This document shows positions 14,578-19,783 of a DNA stretch of 19,783 bases, piece after piece. The notes beneath the pieces were generated by a model. It had not been told where the DNA came from. It ran no database searches and worked only from the letters and a program-made list of their open reading frames with translations. The position numbers and the translations under genes are program-made. Positions within the stretch are counted from its first letter, which is position 1. Each line of letters starts with the position of its first letter. Source of the stretch: Oscillospiraceae bacterium. Its GTDB lineage: Bacteria > Bacillota > Clostridia > Oscillospirales > Ruminococcaceae. The DNA is taken from the NCBI GenBank assembly GCA_004554485.1, contig SFLS01000024.1:1-19783 (forward strand), read 5' to 3'.

Positions 14578-14913
14578 TTATTCTTTTTCACGCAGAACCA
14601 TGGTGACGTGAGAGGTTCTCTTCATCACGCGGAATGCTCTGCCCTGTGCTCTGGGACGGATTCTCTTGAGCATAGGACCGGGGCAGACAAAACACTCTGC
14701 GACATAAAGATTATTCTTATCCATGTTGAAGTTGTTCTCCGCGTTGGCTACCGCGCTCTTCAGCAGCTTTGCCAGCGGCTCGCAGGCCGCCTTGGGAGTC
14801 AGCGCCAGGATGGCAGCCGCTTCTTCAACAGGCTTGTTGCGGATCAGATCCAGCACGATCTGTACCTTGCGGGGCGAGATGCGCGCATGTCTGAGATAAG
14901 CCTTAGCTTCCAT
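14578..14913 (-). CDS. rplV: 50S ribosomal protein L22
   Basis: A 111-aa protein whose extended beta-hairpin lines the peptide exit tunnel. Family parts are AYLRHARISPRKVQIVLDLI, then the hairpin region around PGPMLKRIRPRAQGRAFR and the final TSHVTMVLREKE. Length is normal for bacteria. Start ATG with AAAGGAGG upstream, 26 nt after the rpsS stop. Confidence 0.97.
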   Translation of the reverse strand: MEAKAYLRHARISPRKVQIVLDLIRNKPVEEAAAILALTPKAACEPLAKLLKSAVANAENNFNMDKNNLYVAECFVCPGPMLKRIRPRAQGRAFRVMKRTSHVTMVLREKE

Positions 14914-14939
14914 GTGTTTTTCCTCCTTTCGGTCCTATT

Positions 14940-15209
14940 TTAAGATTTCTTGGCGCCGGCATGGCCGCGGAAGGTGCGGGTGGGGGCAAATTCGCCCAGC
15001 TTGTGGCCGACCATATCCTCGGTGACATATACCGGTACGTGCTTGCGTCCGTCATGCACGGCAATGGTGTGACCGACGAAGTCAGGGAATATTGTGGAGG
15101 CACGGCTCCAGGTCTTCAGAACGCGCTTTTCTCCGGCGGCGTTCATGGCTTGTACTCTTGCCAGCAGCTTAGGCTGCACAAAAGGTCCTTTTTTGATACT
15201 TCTGCTCAT
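14940..15209 (-). CDS. rpsS: 30S ribosomal protein S19
   Basis: An 89-aa protein of the 30S head that partners with S13. The sequence is highly conserved: MSRSIKKGPFVQPKLLARVQ, then STIFPDFVGHTIAVHDGRKH and VGHKLGEFAPTRTFRGHAG. Start ATG with AAAGGAGG upstream. It follows rplB after 26 nt. Confidence 0.98.
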   Translation of the reverse strand: MSRSIKKGPFVQPKLLARVQAMNAAGEKRVLKTWSRASTIFPDFVGHTIAVHDGRKHVPVYVTEDMVGHKLGEFAPTRTFRGHAGAKKS

Positions 15210-15235
15210 AAATCAATATCCTCCTTTCCTCGCGG

Positions 15236-16069
15236 TTATTTCGCGTTGCGGCGCTTGACGATGAACTTGTCAGAGGCCTTGTGCTTGCCGCGGGTCTTGT
15301 AACCCAGCGCGGGCTTGCCCCAGGGGGTCACAGGGCCGGGACGGCCGATGGGCGCGCGGCCCTCGCCGCCGCCGTGGGGATGGTCGCAGGGGTTCATAAC
15401 GGAACCGCGGACGGTAGGACGGATTCCCATGTGACGGGTACGGCCGGCCTTACCGATGTTGACGTTCTCGTGGTCGATGTTGCCGACCTGGCCGATGGTG
15501 GCCATGCAGTTGAGCTGTACGTTGCGCAGCTCGCCGCTGGGCAGGCGGATCATGCCGTACTTGCCCTCCTTGGCCATCAGCTGGGCCATGTTGCCGGCGG
15601 CGCGGGCCAGCTGGGCGCCCTTGCCGGGGTACAGCTCCACATTGTGGATAATGGTACCGACGGGGATGTTGGCCAGGGGCAGTGCGTTGCCGGGCTTGAT
15701 ATCGGCGCCGGCGCCGGAAACGACGGTGTCGCCCACCTTCAGGCCGACGGGGGCCAGGATGTAGCGCTTTTCGCCGTCCTCATACTGCACCAGGGCGATA
15801 TGGGCGGAACGGTTGGGATCGTACTCCAGAGTCAGCACGGTCGCGGGCATATCCAGCTTCTCGCGCTTGAAGTCGATCACACGGTATTTGCGACGGTTGC
15901 CGCCGCCCTGATGACGAACGGTGATGCGGCCGGTATTGTTGCGGCCGGAATGTTTCTTCACCGGTTCCAGCAGGGATTTTTCGGGGGCTACCTTGGAAAG
16001 CCCGGAATAATCGGTCACCGTCATGCCGCGGCGGCCGGGGGTCGTGGGCTTATAGCGTTTAATAGCCAT
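15236..16069 (-). CDS. rplB: 50S ribosomal protein L2
   Basis: A 277-aa core protein needed for subunit joining and peptidyl transferase centre structure. It begins MAIKRYKPTTPGRRGMTVTD. The OB/SH3 core spans about 60-200. The conserved C-terminal rRNA-binding region holds NPCDHPHGGGEGRAPIGRP, including the functionally important His, and ends in a basic tail. Start ATG with AAAGGAGAA upstream. A 100-nt spacer with two hairpins separates it from rplW, much longer than most gaps in this cluster. Confidence 0.98.
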   Translation of the reverse strand: MAIKRYKPTTPGRRGMTVTDYSGLSKVAPEKSLLEPVKKHSGRNNTGRITVRHQGGGNRRKYRVIDFKREKLDMPATVLTLEYDPNRSAHIALVQYEDGEKRYILAPVGLKVGDTVVSGAGADIKPGNALPLANIPVGTIIHNVELYPGKGAQLARAAGNMAQLMAKEGKYGMIRLPSGELRNVQLNCMATIGQVGNIDHENVNIGKAGRTRHMGIRPTVRGSVMNPCDHPHGGGEGRAPIGRPGPVTPWGKPALGYKTRGKHKASDKFIVKRRNAK

Positions 16070-16169
16070 TTCAGTTCTTCTCCTTTACAGTTTTTAGCGG
16101 AGCCGGAGCAGGCTCCATACATAAAGCGGTTCTTACACAGCGGGGACTGAAACCCCGGGGAGCGGCGCC
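16070..16169 (-). other. 100-nt spacer between rplW and rplB with two hairpins
   Basis: Read on the minus strand, the spacer holds a 5-bp GC stem with a 7-nt loop (16141-16157, CGGGG/CCCCG) and a 6-bp stem with a 6-nt loop (16099-16116, GGAGCC/GGCTCC). The second is followed by GCTAAAAACTGT, not a U-tract. No promoter is evident, and the one short ATG reading frame lacks a ribosome binding site. The ribosome binding site of rplB follows. A post-transcriptional role is inference. Confidence 0.45.
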
Positions 16170-16466
16170 TTAGCGCATGCTCTCAAAGAACTCGATGGTC
16201 TTGGAATCCTCGGTCAGGGTAACGATGGCCTTTTTGTAGCTGGCGGTGTAGCCCTGATAGCGGCCCATTCTCTTCAGCTTGCCGTCGCAGTTCATGGTGT
16301 TGACGGCGGCTACCTTGGTGCCGGGAAACATGGCCTCGACCGCCTTGGCGATCTCCACCTTGTTGGCGGTCTTCATCACCTTAAAGGTGTACTTTTTGTG
16401 CTGCATCGCTTCCATGGAATTTTCGGTCACGATGGGCTCCACGATAATATCCTGGATCATCTTCAT
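16170..16466 (-). CDS. rplW: 50S ribosomal protein L23
   Basis: A 98-aa protein at the exit tunnel that docks trigger factor and SRP. The family pattern includes IIVEPIVTENSMEAMQHKKY, then FKVMKTANKVEIAKAVEAMF and VAAVNTMNCDGKLKRMGRY. Start ATG at 16466 overlaps the end of rplD by 4 nt (ATGA type), which suggests translational coupling. Length is normal. Confidence 0.97.
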   Translation of the reverse strand: MKMIQDIIVEPIVTENSMEAMQHKKYTFKVMKTANKVEIAKAVEAMFPGTKVAAVNTMNCDGKLKRMGRYQGYTASYKKAIVTLTEDSKTIEFFESMR

Positions 16467-17089
16467 TTCGCGTACACCTCCTCCAGTTTATCCACCGCAG
16501 CCACGGTCAGGATCATCTTGCGGGAATTGAGCACGTCATAGGTGTTCATCTCACCCACGATGCTGGTCTTGACGCCGGGGATGTTGCCCGCAGAGCCTAC
16601 CAGCATTTTGTTTACCGTATCGGTCACGATAAGGGCCTTGCCCTCGGCGCCCAGCGCCTTGAGCATATTCACTACGGTCTTGGTCTTGTACTCCTCCACC
16701 TTGATGGCGTCCACGAGGATCAGCTCGCCCTCGGAAAGCTTGGCGGAAAGAGCGCTCTTCAGACCGACCACCTTCATCTTACGGTTGATGGAGTAGCGGT
16801 AGGAGCGGGGCTTGGGCCCCAGCGCAACGCCGCCGTGAGTCCACTGGGGCGCGCGGGTCGAACCCTGACGGGCGTGACCGGTCCCCTTCTGGCGCCAGGG
16901 CTTTTTGCCGCCGCCGGAAACTTCGGTGCGGGTCAGGGTGGACTGGGTGCCCTGACGCTGGTTGGCCAGATAATTCTTGACCACTTCGTGCAGGACCGCC
17001 TTGTTGGGGGTCACCGCGAAGATCGCGTCGTTCAGCTCACGCTCGCCGACGCTTTTGCCGGTCATATCGTAAATTGTAACCTTAGCCAT
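16463..17089 (-). CDS. rplD: 50S ribosomal protein L4
   Basis: A 208-aa protein with a globular domain and an extended loop reaching the exit tunnel constriction. The loop is GGGKKPWRQKGTGHARQGS followed by TRAPQWTHGGVALGPKPRSY (about 60-98). In E. coli L4 represses its own S10 operon by binding the leader; whether it does so here is unknown, but the long rpsJ leader is a candidate target. Start ATG, 20 nt after the rplC stop; its end overlaps rplW by 4 nt. Confidence 0.97.
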   Translation of the reverse strand: MAKVTIYDMTGKSVGERELNDAIFAVTPNKAVLHEVVKNYLANQRQGTQSTLTRTEVSGGGKKPWRQKGTGHARQGSTRAPQWTHGGVALGPKPRSYRYSINRKMKVVGLKSALSAKLSEGELILVDAIKVEEYKTKTVVNMLKALGAEGKALIVTDTVNKMLVGSAGNIPGVKTSIVGEMNTYDVLNSRKMILTVAAVDKLEEVYAK

Positions 17090-17109
17090 TCTTCGTATCC
17101 TCCTTCCTT

Positions 17110-17742
17110 TTAAGCTTTCACGGAATCGGTGATGGTGACAATGCCGCCCTTTGCGCCGGGGATAGCACCCTTGATGGCGATAAGGTTGTTCTCGGCATCG
17201 ATCTTCACGACAGCCAGATTCTGTACGGTCACGCGCTCGGCGCCCAGGTGACCGGGCAGCTTTTTGCCCTTCATCACGCGGCTGGGGTCGGAGCAGGCGC
17301 CGTTGGAACCGGCATGACGGTGAACGGGGCCGGTACCGTGGGTATCCTTCAGGGAGTGGGCATTGAAGCGTTTGATGACGCCGGCGTAGCCTTTACCTTT
17401 GGAAGTACCGCAGACATCCACCGCGTCGCCCGCGGCGAAGGTATCTGCTTTGATGATGTCGCCGACGTTCAGAGCGGCGATATCGTCCAGACGGAATTCT
17501 TTCAGGGTCTTCTTCAGGGCTACGTCCGCCTTGGCAAAGTGACCCTTGATCGCTTTGGTGGCTCTCTTGTCGCTGAGTGCGCCGAAACCGATCTGCACAG
17601 CCTCATAACCGTCGTTTTCGATTGTCTTCTTCTGCACTACCACGCAGGGGCCGGCCTCTACGACCGTTACCGGTACCACATTGCCCTTCTCGTCAAAGAG
17701 CTGGGTCATACCGATCTTCTTGCCGATGATACATTTTTGCAT
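17110..17742 (-). CDS. rplC: 50S ribosomal protein L3
   Basis: A 210-aa protein that binds near the 3' end of 23S rRNA and reaches the peptidyl transferase centre. It begins MQKCIIGKKIGMTQLFDEKG. The family signature HSLKDTHGTGPVHRHAGSNG lies near residues 130-150, followed by VMKGKKLPGHLGAERVTVQN. Start ATG with AGGAGGAAA upstream. A 112-nt spacer with alternative hairpins and a 12-codon ORF separates it from rpsJ. Confidence 0.97.
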   Translation of the reverse strand: MQKCIIGKKIGMTQLFDEKGNVVPVTVVEAGPCVVVQKKTIENDGYEAVQIGFGALSDKRATKAIKGHFAKADVALKKTLKEFRLDDIAALNVGDIIKADTFAAGDAVDVCGTSKGKGYAGVIKRFNAHSLKDTHGTGPVHRHAGSNGACSDPSRVMKGKKLPGHLGAERVTVQNLAVVKIDAENNLIAIKGAIPGAKGGIVTITDSVKA

Positions 17743-17854
17743 TTGTTGTTTCCTCCTGTTCGGTTATTGGTCGGCCATATTGTTGTTCGGGTCGGCCGAC
17801 ATGACCTTACCCGCCTTTCGGCGGCAGAGTGCCGGGGGAGTGATCCAAGCCGTA
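17743..17854 (-). promoter_or_regulatory. Structured 112-nt spacer between rpsJ and rplC
   Basis: Read on the minus strand, the spacer has a 5-bp stem with a 3-nt loop (CGGCA/TGCCG). It overlaps, and so excludes, a 5-bp stem capped by a GAAA loop (CCGCC/GGCGG). A palindrome GTCGGCCGAC (17791-17800) follows, then a second GGCCGACC copy (17769-17776) that can pair with the first. A 12-codon ATG frame (17764-17802, MSADPNNNMADQ) runs through both copies and stops just before the rplC ribosome binding site. No internal promoter is evident. Confidence 0.45.
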
Positions 17855-18166
17855 TTACAGCTTGATTTCGATCTCTACGCCGGCGGGCAGCTCCAGACCG
17901 GTCAGCGCTTCCACCGTCTTGTTGGAAGGTCTGAGAATATCAATGAGCCGCTTGTGGGTTCTCATCTCAAACTGCTCGCGGCTGTCCTTGTACTTATGAA
18001 CAGCGCGCAGGATGGTAACGATCTCCTTCTCGGTGGGCAGCGGGATGGGTCCGGATACGCGGGCGCCGGTGCGCTTCGCGGTCTCCACGATCTTCTCTGC
18101 TGCGGTATCCACCAGCTGAGCATCATAGCCTCTCAGTCTGATTCTGATTTTTTCCTTGACTGCCAC
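17855..18166 (-). CDS. rpsJ: 30S ribosomal protein S10 (GTG start)
   Basis: A 103-aa protein of the 30S head that also acts as NusE in transcription antitermination. The family core is IRIRLRGYDAQLVDTAAEKI, then SGPIPLPTEKEIVTILRAVH and EMRTHKRLIDILRPSNKTVE. The start is GTG at 18166, with GGAGG 9 nt upstream; a nearby ATG is out of frame. It is the first gene of the cluster, about 330 nt from the predicted transcription start, leaving a long leader. NusE acts with NusB on boxA, which fits the rrn-type leader at the left edge. Confidence 0.97.
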   Translation of the reverse strand: MAVKEKIRIRLRGYDAQLVDTAAEKIVETAKRTGARVSGPIPLPTEKEIVTILRAVHKYKDSREQFEMRTHKRLIDILRPSNKTVEALTGLELPAGVEIEIKL

Positions 18167-18494
18167 TTTGCATCGCCTCCTGTTTCAGTTTAGTTACTCA
18201 GGCGACGGTTTTTGTCTTGCTTCCATTGCAAACCCTGCCGGGTGTTCCGCGGCATCGCATAAAGAAATCCGGACGCTTCCCAATCCTTTTCAATAAAAGG
18301 ATTCGGAGCCATCCGGGACCTTTTAACGCACAAGCCGCAGCCATTCCCGTGTGGGTTGGCGCCGGTTGCAGTTCAAAGCCGCCCGGTTTCAAATCGGACA
18401 TACTCCGCGGAAATTTCCCGTCTGACCGGCTGTCGTCACAGCCTGCCGGCGGCCACCTCCCGCATCATCGCATATCAAAAGCGCAGTCACGCAA
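18167..18494 (-). promoter_or_regulatory. Long structured S10-operon leader
   Basis: About 327 nt lie between the predicted transcription start (near 18494) and rpsJ. The main structure is a 48-nt hairpin at 18269-18316: a 22-position stem with one 2x2 internal loop and one G-G mismatch, closed by ATTG, and followed by a U-rich ATTTCTTTAT. An upstream AAAAGG (plus-strand CCTTTT at 18319-18324) can compete for the same CCUUUU arm. A 6-bp hairpin (18428-18443) lies nearer the start, and TATGCGATG occurs twice (18466-18474, 18253-18261). No convincing leader gene is seen. This looks like an attenuator or protein-binding leader; the ligand is unknown. Confidence 0.55.
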
Positions 18495-18499
18495 GGATT

Positions 18500-18528
18500 A
18501 GTTTATCATACCAAACGGCTGAATGCAA
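18500..18528 (-). promoter_or_regulatory. Promoter of the S10-spc-alpha cluster
   Basis: On the minus strand the -35 is TTGCAT (18523-18528) and the -10 is TAAACT (18500-18505), with a 17-nt spacer and an extended -10 TG. A-rich tracts upstream of the -35 (about 18529-18560) could act as an UP element. I saw no equally good promoter further inside the cluster. The rest of the gap back to the terminator at 18638-18669 shows no other feature. Confidence 0.75.
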
Positions 18529-18637
18529 GTCTTTTTTGCTTTATTTCCGGCATAAATTTCGCTTTTGGCCGCACCCACAAAATAGCTAACGGATTTTCCT
18601 CTTACCTAAATAGGCCATTTTCCCGCTGTCGGTGGGC

Positions 18638-18669
18638 AAAAGAAAACCGGCCGTCATAGCGACAGCCGG
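18638..18669 (-). terminator. Terminator after the zinc-ribbon gene
   Basis: A 9-bp stem (arms 18647-18655 and 18661-18669, with one G-U pair in the minus-strand RNA) around a 5-nt loop. It is followed on the minus strand by TTTTCTTTT. It begins about 27 nt after the stop of the zinc-ribbon gene and insulates it from the S10 promoter. Confidence 0.85.
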
Positions 18670-18696
18670 CAGGATAGTCTTGTATCAGGGACCTGA

Positions 18697-18975
18697 TTAC
18701 TGCTCTTCCTTCATCTTTGCAAAGCACTCGCTGCAGTATACCGGACGGTCCTCGCGGGGGCGGAAGGGAACCTTCGCCTCTTTGCCGCAGTTGGCGCAGA
18801 CAGCGGTGAACATCTCGCGGTCGGTCTTCTGGTTCTGCTTACGGGCGTCGCGGCAGGCTTTGCAGCGCTGAGGCTCATTGGCAAAGCCGCGCTCGGCGTA
18901 GAACTCCTGCTCACCGGCGGTGAACACGAACTCGTTGCCACATTCTTTGCATACTAAAGTCTTGTCTTCGTACAT
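18697..18975 (-). CDS. Double zinc-ribbon protein of unknown function
   Basis: A 92-aa small soluble protein with two four-cysteine sites. The first is C9, C12, C38 and C41 (CKEC and CKAC), which looks like the 'probable zinc-ribbon' family. The second is C60, C63, C81 and C84 (CANC and CSEC), matching the CxxC-x17-CxxC pattern. Between them is a conserved EQEFYAERGFANEPQRC segment. Such proteins are common and uncharacterised in Clostridia; nucleic acid or ribosome binding is only a guess. Start ATG with GAGGT 8 nt upstream. It lies 79 nt downstream of the sigma factor gene with no clear promoter between, so the two may be cotranscribed. Confidence 0.85.
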   Translation of the reverse strand: MYEDKTLVCKECGNEFVFTAGEQEFYAERGFANEPQRCKACRDARKQNQKTDREMFTAVCANCGKEAKVPFRPREDRPVYCSECFAKMKEEQ

Positions 18976-19054
18976 TCTTCATTACCTCGCTTTGGAATCT
19001 CTGCCCTCACAAATGTTGTTGATAAGGGGTTTTTGTATATACCACCTGACGGAT

Positions 19055-19639
19055 TCAGGTCGATACCGAGTGGATGGAATAGAACCGTCGCAGCTTTCGT
19101 CTGACTCTTTGCAGGGCGTTATCCACAGCTTTGGAATGAGAAGAAAGAAGAGATGCTATTTCCGAATAGGGGTAGCCCGCCAAAAACAGCCGCAGGGCCT
19201 GCCGCTCGTAGCCGGTAAGCGCCGTCTGCATCCAGCGGTGCAGCTCCCCGGAAAATTCCGAGGCTTCCAGCAGTTCCTCCGGTTGGAGACCGCCGTCGGT
19301 GGGCTGTGCCTCCTCCAGCGGGGCGTAATCGCGCAGCGGCTCGTTGCGGCCGCATAGCGCCGTACGGGCCGCTGTGGTCATGCTGTTGCGGGCGCATTTC
19401 AGGGCATAGGGAGCAAAGGGTCCGGCCTGAGGCCGGTAGCAGCGCACCGCGTTCATCACCCCCAGGAACCCCTCCTGGATGAGATCCTCGCGGTCCACTC
19501 CCGGCAGATGATAGCTTTGGGCCATTGTCCGCAGACGGGGCAGCAGCCGCTCCACCAGCACCGAAAAGGCCTTTTCCTCCGCCTGTTTCGCGGCAAGCGC
19601 CAGTGCTTCGTCGCTCATTGCTTCCCAGTGTTTCAGCAT
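19055..19639 (-). CDS. RNA polymerase sigma factor, SigH-like
   Basis: A 194-aa sigma-70 family protein with only regions 2 and 4. Region 2 includes DREDLIQEGFLGVMNAVRCY (about 49-68), the core-binding helix. Region 4 is at about 143-186, with EIASLLSSHSKAVDNALQRV, strongly like Firmicutes SigH, where KxVDNAL is typical. In Clostridia SigH-like factors control transition-state, competence or sporulation genes; the regulon here is unknown. I chose ATG at 19639, with GGAG 9 nt upstream; TTG at 19645 or ATG at 19618 are alternatives. It has its own near-consensus promoter. Its place directly upstream of the ribosomal cluster is notable. Confidence 0.85.
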   Translation of the reverse strand: MLKHWEAMSDEALALAAKQAEEKAFSVLVERLLPRLRTMAQSYHLPGVDREDLIQEGFLGVMNAVRCYRPQAGPFAPYALKCARNSMTTAARTALCGRNEPLRDYAPLEEAQPTDGGLQPEELLEASEFSGELHRWMQTALTGYERQALRLFLAGYPYSEIASLLSSHSKAVDNALQRVRRKLRRFYSIHSVST

Positions 19640-19689
19640 ACGCAAATACTCCAGCCCCGGCGGTCAGGTATTCTGCCGGTACATAGTCT

Positions 19690-19718
19690 ATCTTACCCGA
19701 TTCCCGGGGGCTTGTCAA
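19690..19718 (-). promoter_or_regulatory. Promoter of the sigma factor gene
   Basis: On the minus strand the -35 is a perfect TTGACA (19713-19718) and the -10 is TAAGAT (19690-19695), with a 17-nt spacer. This is a housekeeping-type promoter. The predicted leader is about 45 nt. Nothing further is recognised in 19719-19783 up to the window end. Confidence 0.85.
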
Positions 19719-19783
19719 GCATTTATTGGTCTTTTTTTACAAAAACCGTTCTGCTTGCCCGGATAATTTTGTACCCAATTCAG

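Noticed and set aside
18198..18401. 67-codon minus-strand frame inside the S10 leader
   Set aside because: Its ATG has a GGAG only one base upstream, the translation resembles no family, and it runs through the strong hairpin. A leader RNA fits better.
19044..19060. 6-bp inverted repeat (ACCTGA/TCAGGT) at the end of the sigma factor gene
   Set aside because: It overlaps the stop codon and has no U-tract, so it is not a convincing terminator; kept only as a possible minor structure.
1..19783. CRISPR arrays, insertion sequences, tRNA genes, phage or defence genes
   Set aside because: I found no regularly spaced repeats, transposase or integrase sequences, or tRNA-like folds on either strand; the window is housekeeping DNA.

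Overview
The window is a high-GC Firmicutes chromosome segment. The gene order, a KOW-domain gene between map and infA, zinc-binding forms of S4, S14, L24 and L36, and strong AGGAGG ribosome binding sites all point to Clostridia, probably Oscillospirales/Ruminococcaceae (Faecalibacterium- or Gemmiger-like). The family-level placement is inference.

Most of the window (18528 down to 2544, minus strand) is one intact merged S10-spc-alpha ribosomal protein cluster. In transcription order: rpsJ, rplC, rplD, rplW, rplB, rpsS, rplV, rpsC, rplP, rpmC, rpsQ, rplN, rplX, rplE, rpsN, rpsH, rplF, rplR, rpsE, rpmD, rplO, secY, adk, map, a KOW RNA-binding protein gene, infA, rpmJ, rpsM, rpsK, rpsD, rpoA, rplQ. 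A good sigma-70 type promoter lies about 330 nt upstream of rpsJ, and a 15-bp stem terminator follows rplQ. Together the genes supply ribosomal proteins of both subunits, the membrane exit channel (SecY), adenylate kinase, N-terminal methionine removal, initiation factor IF-1 and the RNA polymerase alpha subunit. Most genes are 0-28 nt apart or overlap. The exceptions are spacers before rplC (112 nt), rplB (100 nt), rplN (110 nt), rpoA (70 nt) and rpmJ (62 nt), most of which hold inverted repeats.

Right of the cluster (18638-19718, minus strand) are a small double zinc-ribbon protein and a SigH-like sigma factor. They form a likely two-gene unit with its own promoter (TTGACA-17-TAAGAT) and terminator.

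Left of the cluster is a lipoprotein gene of unknown function on the minus strand, with its own near-consensus promoter. It converges on a plus-strand pair: a TrmN6/YabB-like methyltransferase and rsmI, both RNA-modifying. The first 130 bases hold a strong minus-strand promoter with an AT-rich upstream region and a boxA-like leader reading off the left edge, as expected for an rRNA operon just outside the window.

I see no clearly new system such as a defence island, mobile element or CRISPR array. The points most worth a second look are non-coding: the S10 leader, with a 48-nt hairpin and a competing pairing partner, and the rpsJ-rplC spacer, with alternative hairpins and a 12-codon ORF.
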